A stretch of 24,207 bases of DNA, taken from NCBI GenBank assembly GCA_945906915.1, contig CAMDSI010000009.1, forward strand, positions 1-24,207, given 5' to 3'. The stretch comes from Spirosoma fluviale. GTDB lineage: Bacteria > Bacteroidota > Bacteroidia > Cytophagales > Spirosomataceae. This document shows, piece after piece, positions 7,611 through 15,388 of this stretch (position 1 is the first letter of the stretch; the number at the start of each line of letters is the position of its first letter). The position numbers were made by a program, and so were the translations under genes. Under the pieces are notes generated by a model, which saw nothing but the letters and a program-made list of their open reading frames with translations, did no database searches and was not told where the DNA came from.

Positions 7611-8992
7611 TGAAAAGATTTACTCTCCTATTTGCCTTTTTTAGTTTTACGGTACTAGCTCAAAAGGCTATCCCTGTTTACCCTATTCCATCGGCTAAGC
7701 AACTCGCTTGGGCTGACCTAGAGTATTACGGCTTCATTCATTTTAATATGAATACGTTTACGAATGTGGAATGGGGCGAGGGTAAGGAAAATCCCTCCTC
7801 TTTCAATCCGAGTGCATTAGATTGTAATCAGTGGGCTAGAATTGCGAAGAAAGCAGGTATGAAAGGACTGATTTTGACGGCCAAACATCATGATGGATTT
7901 GCGCTTTACCCTTCTAAATATACAACACATTCAGTAGCTAAATCACCTTGGAAAAATGGGAAAGGCGATGTGGTAAAAGAATTGTCGGAAGCGTGTAAAA
8001 AATATGGTTTGAAGCTCGGGATCTATTTATCTCCATGGGATCGTTTTCATCCAGCTTATGGTACGGATAACTATAATCAGGTGTATGCCAAAATGCAGCA
8101 GGAATTATTGACGAACTATGGACCTATATTCGAATTTTGGTACGATGGGGCTAACGGTGAAGGTCCGAATGGCAAGAAGCAAGTGTATGACTGGCCACTA
8201 TTTCATTCTATGGTTACGAAGTACCAACCGAATGCAGTTCAATTTTCTGACGCTGGTCCAGACATTCGTTGGGTAGGTAATGAAAGAGGTTATGGATACG
8301 ATACGATGTGGAGCCCTATTTTACGCGATAAGATCTATCCTGGGTGTCCTGATTTTGACAATTATAGAAATGGTCAAGAGAATGGAACTCATTGGGTTTC
8401 ACCTGAAGTGGATGTTTCTATTCGACCAGGTTGGTATTACCATCCAGAACAAGACGATAAAGTGAAGACACCTGATTCTTTATTAAAAATTTATGCGGCT
8501 TCTGTAGGGCGTAACGCTAACCTTTTGTTGAATATTCCAGTGGATACCCGTGGCTTGATTCATGAGAATGATTCGGCTTCTTTGATAGGATTTGCCACTA
8601 TTCGTACAAAGTCGTTAGTGAATCTTTTAATGGGCAATTCAAGTAATCCCTTATTTGATGGTAAAAATTCGACCTATTGGATGGCTTCTTTAAAAAAGAA
8701 TGATATTCAGGTTGATTTGAAAACACCACAAAAAGTGAATACCATCATGCTACAAGAACCAATTGCCTTAGGACAACGTGTGAGTAGTTTCGAATTGGAA
8801 TTAGTTGATGAATTGGGGAATAAGGAAGTGATAAAAGCAGGCACGGTAGGCCACAAGCGAATGATTACTTTCAAGGAGAGGAAACTAAAAAGCTTCCAAA
8901 TTAGATTTACGTCTTCGCGAGGAACCGTATTGATATCTAATTTAGAAGCTTATCGATTTATTTCAACACGTAACGAACCGCTTTTCCAGTAA
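7610..8992 (+). CDS. Alpha-L-fucosidase, GH29 family (probably subfamily B)
   Basis: A 460-residue exported glycosidase with a signal peptide at 1-17 (cleavage near LAQ). The catalytic (beta/alpha)8 domain shows GLILTAKHHDGF at 86-97, the GIYLSPWD strand at 137-144 and FEFWYDGANG at 174-183, where Asp179 fits the GH29 nucleophile. The later segment DIRWVGNERGYGYDTMWSP and the short C-terminal discoidin-like beta domain, starting near LFDGKNSTYW, resemble subfamily B enzymes that cut alpha-1,3/1,4 branched fucose. It would supply free L-fucose to FucP, encoded divergently. The gene is coupled to the M14 peptidase and its 3' end overlaps the convergent lipoprotein gene by 35 bp. Family certain; linkage specificity inferred. 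Confidence 0.93.
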   Translation: MKRFTLLFAFFSFTVLAQKAIPVYPIPSAKQLAWADLEYYGFIHFNMNTFTNVEWGEGKENPSSFNPSALDCNQWARIAKKAGMKGLILTAKHHDGFALYPSKYTTHSVAKSPWKNGKGDVVKELSEACKKYGLKLGIYLSPWDRFHPAYGTDNYNQVYAKMQQELLTNYGPIFEFWYDGANGEGPNGKKQVYDWPLFHSMVTKYQPNAVQFSDAGPDIRWVGNERGYGYDTMWSPILRDKIYPGCPDFDNYRNGQENGTHWVSPEVDVSIRPGWYYHPEQDDKVKTPDSLLKIYAASVGRNANLLLNIPVDTRGLIHENDSASLIGFATIRTKSLVNLLMGNSSNPLFDGKNSTYWMASLKKNDIQVDLKTPQKVNTIMLQEPIALGQRVSSFELELVDELGNKEVIKAGTVGHKRMITFKERKLKSFQIRFTSSRGTVLISNLEAYRFISTRNEPLFQ

Positions 8993-9398
8993 AGGTAAAG
9001 CCACTAGCAGTTTGTGTGCTGTAAACAGAATACTTAACGTCAATCAGGGCAGTTGCGCCTAATTCTTTCGCTTTTTCGACCATCTGCGTTAGAATTTCCT
9101 GCTTTTTATCCTGATGATTGCCTCGATAAAGCATTTTGCCATTTTGGGTTTGCTTATCCTCTAACGGAACCTCTCCAGACATTTTGATCGTTTCAATGTC
9201 CTCGTAGCTTTGCTTCGGATGATCATTAAAATACACGACGTCAATGTCGTATTTCACAGGAATTTCAAAGCCTAAACCATCATGGCGCTCTACACCCCCA
9301 TTCTTAAAGTCATTTGAGTAATAGGTAGACGGTTTAATGTTTTTAGAACAACCGAACACGGATAACACAAGAAGAAGCTTACATGCTTTCTGAATCAT
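8958..9398 (-). CDS. Lipoprotein with YbjQ-like domain
   Basis: A 146-residue protein with a short hydrophobic leader and a lipobox (SVFGC, Cys17), hence a predicted lipoprotein. The C-terminal half, with EKAKELGATALIDVKYSV and then TFTGKAVRYV, has the pattern of the YbjQ/DUF74 domain, a small pentamer-forming fold of unknown function. The middle carries no motif I can name. The start overlaps the end of the upstream Dabb gene by 20 bp, and the last 35 bp, including the stop, are antisense to the end of the fucosidase gene. It is the last gene of the ligA-dapA transcript. Domain call moderate; function unknown. Confidence 0.75.
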   Translation of the reverse strand: MIQKACKLLLVLSVFGCSKNIKPSTYYSNDFKNGGVERHDGLGFEIPVKYDIDVVYFNDHPKQSYEDIETIKMSGEVPLEDKQTQNGKMLYRGNHQDKKQEILTQMVEKAKELGATALIDVKYSVYSTQTASGFTFTGKAVRYVLK

Positions 9399-9681
9399 AG
9401 ATTAATACTTTATCCCAAAGGTGGGCACAGTCTTTTATAAATTCTAAATGGATAGGTGCCGTTTGATAATAATCATGCCCTTTCTCCTCCTCAAATGTAG
9501 TTAACAAGCAATAATCGTAGGAACGATCAATTACTGGACGATCCGTATTAGCGGGTTTACCTACGCTAAATACATCTACTGTTTCTACATCAGCAAGAGA
9601 TTGAACCCCAGCTTCAAAAAGTGCGATATCTTCTGCACTTAAACCTTTTTTTAACCAAAAATTAACAACGTGTACAAACAT
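9379..9681 (-). CDS. Dabb (stress-responsive A/B barrel) domain protein
   Basis: A 100-residue single-domain protein with the dimeric alpha/beta-barrel pattern: MFVHVVNFWLKKGLS at the start, an EAGVQSL helix, a central SYDYCLLTTFE strand, then HDYYQTAPIHLEFI and a final KVLIYD strand. Bacterial Dabb proteins are mostly uncharacterised; some bind or transform small hydrophobic or phenolic compounds. No signal peptide is seen, so it should be cytoplasmic. It starts 4 nt after dapA and overlaps the following lipoprotein gene by 20 bp, so it belongs to the ligA-dapA operon. Nothing in the context suggests a substrate. Confidence 0.85.
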   Translation of the reverse strand: MFVHVVNFWLKKGLSAEDIALFEAGVQSLADVETVDVFSVGKPANTDRPVIDRSYDYCLLTTFEEEKGHDYYQTAPIHLEFIKDCAHLWDKVLIYDSESM

Positions 9682-9685
9682 AATT

Positions 9686-10579
9686 TTATTTATTTAATCC
9701 TTCTTGTGAACTAATTTGAGCTAATTTTTTTCCTAATTCAGCAGAGGCACTAGCTAATGGCATACGAACTTGAGCGCCAAACAAACCCTGATTCTCTAAT
9801 AATTTCTTTACTCCTACGGGGTTCCCTTCTTCGTATAAGAAAGGATCGATGGTCAGGAATTTGCCTAAAACTTTAGAAGCAGCTTTAAAGTCCCCTTCTA
9901 GCGCCTGATGAATCATTGCTGTAAATTGTTGAGGGAAAGCGTTAGCAATAACGGACATAACACCCACTCCACCGATCGAGATAATCGGTATGGCTTGCAC
10001 ATCATCTCCTGAAATTAACAAGAAATCGGAGGGTTTGTGATAAGCAATTTCCATACATTGTTCAATGATGCAAGATGCTTCCTTAATTCCTATTATATTT
10101 TTATGTTCAGCTAGTTTTAAAACTGTTTCGGCCGACATATTTATACCAGTTCTTCCTGGTATATTGTACATAATTACGGGTACAGGACAAGCATCTGCAA
10201 TGGCTTCATAATGAGCTATTACACCTCTAGCGCTTGGTTTATTGTAATAAGGACAAACGGATAAAATCGCATCAATTCCTTCAAAGGACGTTTGCTTGAT
10301 TTGATTTATTACTGAATCTGTATTGTTCCCTCCTAATCCATAAACGATGGGAAGGTTCTTAGCGTTAGCTTTTTGAATCGTAGCAACAATTTGCTTTTTC
10401 TCATCTGCTGTCGTGGTTGCAGATTCACCAGTTGTACCTTGAACCACTAAATAATCAACACCTCCGTTGCTCACGTGTTGAATTAACTTCGTTAGTCCGT
10501 CCCAATTAATAGAACGATCCTCGTTCATTGGAGTAACTAGAGCTGGCGCAACGCCATGGAATTTAGCTAATGATTGCAT
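9686..10579 (-). CDS. dapA: 4-hydroxy-tetrahydrodipicolinate synthase
   Basis: DapA condenses pyruvate with L-aspartate-4-semialdehyde in the first committed step to meso-diaminopimelate and lysine. The 297-residue length is typical. Visible family marks are GTTGES at 48-53, YYNKPS at 111-116, the catalytic Tyr138 in MYNIPGRTG and the Schiff-base Lys166 in GIKEAS (E. coli Tyr133 and Lys161). The paralogues N-acetylneuraminate lyase and KDG aldolase share the fold, but the GTTGES and NIPGRTG forms favour DapA. It starts 2 nt after ligA and is followed after 4 nt by the Dabb gene, so it is transcribed from the ligA promoter. No lysine riboswitch or other leader is present. Confidence 0.95.
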   Translation of the reverse strand: MQSLAKFHGVAPALVTPMNEDRSINWDGLTKLIQHVSNGGVDYLVVQGTTGESATTTADEKKQIVATIQKANAKNLPIVYGLGGNNTDSVINQIKQTSFEGIDAILSVCPYYNKPSARGVIAHYEAIADACPVPVIMYNIPGRTGINMSAETVLKLAEHKNIIGIKEASCIIEQCMEIAYHKPSDFLLISGDDVQAIPIISIGGVGVMSVIANAFPQQFTAMIHQALEGDFKAASKVLGKFLTIDPFLYEEGNPVGVKKLLENQGLFGAQVRMPLASASAELGKKLAQISSQEGLNK

Positions 10580-10581
10580 AT

Positions 10582-12579
10582 TTAAGAAAGAAGGGCTAAA
10601 AATTCGTCCTCCGAAATAATTGGTATGGAAAGTGAATTTGCTTTTTCTAGTTTAGCTGGACCCATATTTTCACCAGCCACTAGGTAATCTAATTTAGCAG
10701 AAATACTGGAAACGACTTTTCCGCCGTTAGCGATGATTTTTGCTTTAAGCTCATCTCTATCGAAATGATTAAATACACCTGAAATTACGAAACTTTTACC
10801 TTCTAAGGCCGTTGTTTCCAAAACTATTTCACTTATTTCTTCGGAAAATTGAACTCCTGAGCTTTTAAGACGTTCGATGATCTCCAAGTTCTGTGGTTTT
10901 GAAAAATACTCTAACACGCTTAAGGCAATACGCTCCCCTATTTCTGGAATGGCTATTAATTCATCTAAAGTAGCACTTATAAGGTTATCAAGTGAATGAT
11001 AATGTAAGACTAATTTCTCTGCAATAGTTGCCCCTACGTGGCGAATTCCCAAGCCAAATAATACTTGACGGAAAGGAATGCCTTTTGATTTCTCTATACT
11101 AAAAAGAATATTTTGAATAGATTTAGCTTGAAAGCCGTCTAATCCTAAAAATTTCTCAGCGCTTAAATCATATAGGTCTGCCACATTAGATACAATGCCT
11201 TTTTCAAATAATACATCAACCGTTTCCGTACCTAAGTTCTCTATATTTAAGGCTTTACGAGCAATGAAGTGCTCCAATTTGCCTTTAATTTGAGGAGGAC
11301 ATCCGGAATCATTTGGACAATAATGGTTTGCTTCTCCTTCTTGCCGAATTAATTCAGTAGCACAAGAAGGGCAATGAGTAGGGAATACAAAAACTTCACC
11401 CTGCTTTCTTGCAGATATATCTACACCGGTGATTTTAGGAATAATTTCGCCCCCTTTTTCAATAAAAACGGTATCGCCTTCCCGTAAATCAAGACGTTCC
11501 ATTTCATTAGCATTGTGAATGGAAGCCCGTTTTATGACTGTCCCAGCTAAGTAAACTGGTGAAAGGTTGGCCACAGGAGTAACGTTACCAGTTCTTCCTA
11601 CTTGGTAAGCAATAGAAACGATTTTAGTACGCGCTATTTCAGAGGGGTATTTGAATGAAATTGCCCAACGAGGTGATTTGGCCGTAAATCCTAAACGTTC
11701 TTGTTGACCAAAATCATTTACTTTTATGACTATCCCATCTGTATTTAAAGGCAGATCATTTCTCTTCTCTGCCCAATCGGAGATGTAGGTAATTACGTCA
11801 TCGATAGAAGCACATACGCGATACGTCTGCGAAACGCTAAAACCAACTGATCTTAAATGTTCTAAAGCCTCAGAGTGACTATTAAATGGATTTTCATTCC
11901 CTAAGTAGGAATATATAAAACATTCCATTTCCCTTCGTGCGACTTCAGCAGAATCCTGCATTTTAAAGGTTCCAGATGCGGCGTTACGCGGATTAGCTAA
12001 GGGTTGATCTCCTTTAGCTACTTTTGCTGCGTTGATTCTATCAAAGGAAGTGATAGGCATATAACCTTCCCCTCTAATCTCATAGCTAGCCGGTAACAGC
12101 GTTGAATTTACTCGGATGGGTAAACTTTTAATTGTCTTTACATTAGCGGTTATATCATCCCCTCTCGAACCATCTCCCCTAGTAACACCTTTTTGTAATA
12201 CCCCATTTGTATACCAAAATGATAGCGCCACACCATCAAATTTCAGCTCACAAACGTATTCAAAAGATTCCCCCTCCAAACCTTTTTTAACCCGCTCATC
12301 AAAATCACGCAAATCAGTTTCACTATACGTATTTCCTAAAGATAACATAGGAAATTGATGTGTAACAGACTTGAATTCTTTCGTAATTGTTCCGCCTACT
12401 TTTTGTGTAGGACTGTCGGAACGCGCAAAAAGAGGATTTTTCAGTTCTAATTGAATTAATTCAGCGAGCAATTGGTCGAATGCTTGATCCGAAATTATAC
12501 TTTCATTATTCTGATAATATGACTCATTATAAAGATTGATTTTCTCTATGAGTTCATTCATCCGCTGATTAATATCCAT
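10582..12579 (-). CDS. ligA: NAD+-dependent DNA ligase
   Basis: Replicative DNA ligase of 665 residues, the normal family length. The domains are in order: N-terminal Ia domain (Tyr21-Tyr22 and Asp31-Asp35 region binding NMN), the nucleotidyltransferase domain with the AMP-accepting Lys113 in ELKFDGVALSF, an OB fold, a four-cysteine zinc finger (CPSC...CPNDSGC), helix-hairpin-helix repeats (such as IGERIALSVLEYF) and a C-terminal BRCT domain (FVISGVF, then LVAGENMGPAKLEKA). It seals nicks in lagging-strand synthesis and repair. It is the promoter-proximal gene of a transcript with dapA, an essential-gene pairing that probably reflects operon compaction rather than shared function. Confidence 0.98.
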   Translation of the reverse strand: MDINQRMNELIEKINLYNESYYQNNESIISDQAFDQLLAELIQLELKNPLFARSDSPTQKVGGTITKEFKSVTHQFPMLSLGNTYSETDLRDFDERVKKGLEGESFEYVCELKFDGVALSFWYTNGVLQKGVTRGDGSRGDDITANVKTIKSLPIRVNSTLLPASYEIRGEGYMPITSFDRINAAKVAKGDQPLANPRNAASGTFKMQDSAEVARREMECFIYSYLGNENPFNSHSEALEHLRSVGFSVSQTYRVCASIDDVITYISDWAEKRNDLPLNTDGIVIKVNDFGQQERLGFTAKSPRWAISFKYPSEIARTKIVSIAYQVGRTGNVTPVANLSPVYLAGTVIKRASIHNANEMERLDLREGDTVFIEKGGEIIPKITGVDISARKQGEVFVFPTHCPSCATELIRQEGEANHYCPNDSGCPPQIKGKLEHFIARKALNIENLGTETVDVLFEKGIVSNVADLYDLSAEKFLGLDGFQAKSIQNILFSIEKSKGIPFRQVLFGLGIRHVGATIAEKLVLHYHSLDNLISATLDELIAIPEIGERIALSVLEYFSKPQNLEIIERLKSSGVQFSEEISEIVLETTALEGKSFVISGVFNHFDRDELKAKIIANGGKVVSSISAKLDYLVAGENMGPAKLEKANSLSIPIISEDEFLALLS

Positions 12580-12582
12580 AAT

Positions 12583-12613
12583 CGAAATTAAAACTTAATT
12601 CAATTGGAATCAA
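12583..12613 (-). promoter_or_regulatory. Possible ligA promoter with no leader
   Basis: On the minus strand TTG (12611-12613) is followed after exactly 20 bp by TAATTTCG (12583-12590), one mismatch from the Bacteroidota -7 box TAnnTTTG. If the last base of the box is -4, transcription would begin on the A of the ligA ATG at 12579. This is a pattern-based guess; the -7 mismatch lowers confidence. Confidence 0.4.
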
Positions 12614-12641
12614 GCGGGAAACAAGGTTTAGGAATATTTTA

Positions 12642-12649
12642 TACCTTTG
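12642..12649 (+). promoter_or_regulatory. rpe -7 box (TACCTTTG)
   Basis: A perfect match to the Bacteroidota -7 consensus TAnnTTTG, ending 3 nt before the rpe ATG at 12653. No TTG was found at a 19-21 bp distance upstream, so the -33 element is weak or absent. Placement predicts transcription starting at the ATG itself. Confidence 0.5.
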
Positions 12650-12652
12650 TAT

Positions 12653-13315
12653 ATGAGAAATTTGATCATTGCCCCCTCGGTTTTAGCTTGTGATTTTTTG
12701 AACATAGGTTCAGAAGTACAAATGTTGAATGAATCTGCAGCAGAGTGGATTCACATTGACGTGATGGATGGGGTATTTGTACCTAATATTTCTTTTGGAT
12801 TTCCTGTCTTAGAAGCGATAAATAAAGTAGCTACTAAGGTTTTAGATGTTCATTTAATGATCGAGAAGCCAGAACAGTATATTTCTACTTTTGCCAAAGC
12901 TGGAGCTAAAGTTATCACTGTTCATTTTGAAGCTTGTCCACATATTCATCGTACGATTCAACAAATTAAAGATACAGGTTGCTTAGCCGGTGTGGCTATT
13001 AATCCTGGAACGCCAGTGGAAGTATACCAAGACATCATTGCTGACTTAGATTTAGCCTTGATCATGTCAGTGAATCCGGGATTTGGAGGTCAAAAATTCA
13101 TCCCAAAGGCAATTAATAAAACTAAGCGTTTAGCTGAAATGGCTGCAGAAGCTGGTAATACTACTTTAAAGATTGAAATCGATGGTGGTGTTACTATGGC
13201 AAATGCAGCAGATTTATACCAAGCTGGAGCTACTGTTTTAGTCGCAGGAAGCTTTGTTTTTGCTTCCGCTGATCCTAAAGCTACCATTACGGAATTATTG
13301 TCTGTAGCGAACTAA
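12653..13315 (+). CDS. rpe: Ribulose-phosphate 3-epimerase
   Basis: Rpe interconverts D-ribulose-5-phosphate and D-xylulose-5-phosphate in the pentose phosphate pathway. The TIM-barrel signatures are clear: IIAPSVLACDF near the start, HIDVMDGVFVPN with metal-binding His/Asp, DVHLMI, the phosphate-loop segment MSVNPGFGGQKF and EIDGGV with the second catalytic Asp. I chose ATG at 12653 (220 residues). An in-frame TTG at 12647 also exists, but it lies inside the -7 promoter box and adds only two non-conserved residues. The gene is followed after 4 nt by the OmpA/PD40 gene, so both are probably co-transcribed. Confidence in identity is very high. Confidence 0.97.
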   Translation: MRNLIIAPSVLACDFLNIGSEVQMLNESAAEWIHIDVMDGVFVPNISFGFPVLEAINKVATKVLDVHLMIEKPEQYISTFAKAGAKVITVHFEACPHIHRTIQQIKDTGCLAGVAINPGTPVEVYQDIIADLDLALIMSVNPGFGGQKFIPKAINKTKRLAEMAAEAGNTTLKIEIDGGVTMANAADLYQAGATVLVAGSFVFASADPKATITELLSVAN

Positions 13316-13319
13316 TCAG

Positions 13320-15341
13320 ATGGGTGTAAGAATCTTCATCTTGTTGATTTTTGTTTCTACCCTTACTTTCGCCCAAAAAGTTAGATGGGCGTCCCAAGTT
13401 ATTGCTGTTTCTAGTGAATACAAAGATCCTTTGTTAGGAAGAGAATTTAGAGCCTTACATGCTCTTGGAAAGCCTAGTAAATACCCTAAAATGTCTGCTA
13501 GCCCTAGTGCTTGGCAAACTATGACCGCTGATAGTCCGGATGGAGAATATCTTTTAGTTGGATTTGATACGACTATGGCTGTAAAACAAATTGCCATTTT
13601 TGAAAACTATGGAGCGGGAAGTATTACCTCAGTAGATGGTTTAGATCAGAATAATAAGATTTATCCATTACGCACATTTTCACCGGCTTATAATACAGCT
13701 GGTTCTCAAGTAACAACCATACGCCTACCCACTAAAACAAGTTTTAAATTAAAGGGATTAAAGATATCTTTTAATTCATTACGTGTGAAGGGCTATTCTC
13801 AAATTGATGCTATCGGAATCTCGGATAGCGATGAGCCTATTGAATCCTCACTTAAATTGACCTCTGATGCTAATGCTTATTTAGCTCGGGAAAATCTAGG
13901 TAACGCAATTAATTCTAAGTTTAATGAGATTTGTCCAGTAGTAAGTCCTGATGGCCAAAAACTTTATTTTACCCGTTGGAAGCACCCGGAAAATTTAGGG
14001 ACTAACAAAAACCAGGACATTTGGGTATCTAATTGGCAATCTGACCGAACGTGGTCTAAAGCTAGTCTTTTCCCCGCTCCTATCAATAATGACGAAAACA
14101 ACGCGGTTTGCGGCATTACACCTAATGGAAAGACCTTATTGTTAAATAATGTCTACGGTAAAGATGGTACAATGGAGAAAGGTGTCTCCTTTTCCTTTTT
14201 GTTACGAACGGGAGAATGGAGTTTCCCAAAAGCATTAAAAATACTCAACTTTAAAAATAAGTCAGAGTTTTCAGAATATACTTTAGCTCCTAATGGGAAA
14301 GTTCTTTTGATGACCACCGAAACAAAAGATTCTTACGGAGGTAAAGATATATATGTTTCCTTCCTTAACTCGGATGATACCTGGTCTGAACCTAAGAATA
14401 TTGGACCAGTTGTGAATAGCGGTGAAGCTGAATCTACACCTTTTATTGCCCCTGACGGAGTAACCGTGTATTTTTCTTCCAGTGGTCATATAGGATACGG
14501 TAATAATGATATCTTTTTATCTCGTCGCTTAGATGATACGTGGCAAAATTGGACTGGACCAGAAAATTTAGGTCCTATTGTTAATACGCCACAGTGGGAT
14601 GGTTATTTTTCAGTCTCAGCTAAAGGGGATTTTGCCTATTTTAGTTCAACAGAAAACTCAGTAGGAGCTGAAGATATTTTCCGAATAAAAATACCGGAGA
14701 AGGCGAAGCCATTGACACTTATACAGATGACTGGTCAAGTAATTAATCAAAAGACGAAGGAGAATATGGCGGCTCGTATTTTGATTAAATCAAAAGTTAA
14801 TCCCTCTGATACGCTTTCAATTGATTATGATCCTTATGTAGGGGATTATAGTTTTATGTGGCCTGCTAAAAAGCCTTTTACCATTCAGGTTAAGAAGTCG
14901 GGCTATTTTTCTAAAGTAGAAAGCTTTGACCTAAGTCAAGAGAAGAATTTTGTACTTGTTAATCGGAATTTCTTCCTTCAAACGGTTGAAAAGAACAAAG
15001 CGATTTCCTTTGCTAATGTAAGTTTTGATCAAGGTAAAGCAGAATTAAAACCTGGATTTGAAATTGAATTAGAGAAAGTGATAGCTATTCTGTCTGAAAA
15101 TGGGCAATATCAATTATTACTTGAAGGGCATACAGATAACCAAGGAGATTGGAATGATAATCTGAGATTATCTCTTGAAAGAGTGGAGAATGTAAAAGCT
15201 TATTTAGTTTCTAAAGGAGTAGAGGCTGGCCGTATACAAACTAAAGGATGGGGCGGTTCTAAGCCTTTAGCCAATAACCTTTTAGAAGAAACACGTAAGA
15301 ATAATAGGCGAGTTGAATTCACGCTAATTCCGATAGAATAA
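13320..15341 (+). CDS. OmpA-family outer-membrane protein with PD40 beta-propeller
   Basis: A 673-residue exported envelope protein (signal peptide 1-18, cleavage near TFAQ). After it comes a beta-rich region resembling a discoidin-type fold (about 25-170). Then follow at least five PD40/WD40-like blades with the S/APDGxxxYF signature (VSPDGQKLYFTR around 208-219, later ITPNGKTLLL, LAPNGKVLLM, IAPDGVTVYFSS and VSAKGDFAYFSS), a carboxypeptidase-regulatory-like Ig domain (TGQVINQKTKENMAARI) and a C-terminal OmpA domain (EGHTDNQGDWNDN, LSLERVENVKAYL) that should bind peptidoglycan. The layout recalls PorE of the type IX secretion system but has an extra N-terminal domain. An anchoring or scaffolding role at the cell wall is inferred. 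Co-transcribed with rpe. Confidence 0.85.
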   Translation: MGVRIFILLIFVSTLTFAQKVRWASQVIAVSSEYKDPLLGREFRALHALGKPSKYPKMSASPSAWQTMTADSPDGEYLLVGFDTTMAVKQIAIFENYGAGSITSVDGLDQNNKIYPLRTFSPAYNTAGSQVTTIRLPTKTSFKLKGLKISFNSLRVKGYSQIDAIGISDSDEPIESSLKLTSDANAYLARENLGNAINSKFNEICPVVSPDGQKLYFTRWKHPENLGTNKNQDIWVSNWQSDRTWSKASLFPAPINNDENNAVCGITPNGKTLLLNNVYGKDGTMEKGVSFSFLLRTGEWSFPKALKILNFKNKSEFSEYTLAPNGKVLLMTTETKDSYGGKDIYVSFLNSDDTWSEPKNIGPVVNSGEAESTPFIAPDGVTVYFSSSGHIGYGNNDIFLSRRLDDTWQNWTGPENLGPIVNTPQWDGYFSVSAKGDFAYFSSTENSVGAEDIFRIKIPEKAKPLTLIQMTGQVINQKTKENMAARILIKSKVNPSDTLSIDYDPYVGDYSFMWPAKKPFTIQVKKSGYFSKVESFDLSQEKNFVLVNRNFFLQTVEKNKAISFANVSFDQGKAELKPGFEIELEKVIAILSENGQYQLLLEGHTDNQGDWNDNLRLSLERVENVKAYLVSKGVEAGRIQTKGWGGSKPLANNLLEETRKNNRRVEFTLIPIE

Positions 15342-15365
15342 AAAAAAGAGGGAATCGCTCCCCTC
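15340..15365 (-). terminator. Intrinsic terminator after ahpD
   Basis: On the minus strand a 7-bp stem, GAGGGGA paired with TTCCCTC (one G-U pair), closes a GCGA tetraloop of the GNRA type and is followed at once by eight T residues (15347-15340). It lies 24 nt past the ahpD stop. On the plus strand the G-U becomes an A-C mismatch and there is no clean T run, so it mainly serves the minus-strand transcript. Confidence 0.8.
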
Positions 15366-15388
15366 CTTTCTCTAACTCAACCTTAAAA

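Noticed and set aside
12647..12652. TTG codon as the rpe start
   Set aside because: It overlaps the TACCTTTG promoter box and adds only two residues before the conserved MRNLIIAPS start.
13316..13597. 93-codon minus-strand open frame opposite the start of the OmpA/PD40 gene
   Set aside because: It lies antisense to a clear signal peptide and domain-bearing gene and has no family features.
15348..15370. The ahpD terminator also acting for the OmpA gene on the plus strand
   Set aside because: On the plus strand the stem has an A-C mismatch and is followed by CTTTCTCT rather than a T run, so efficient termination is doubtful.
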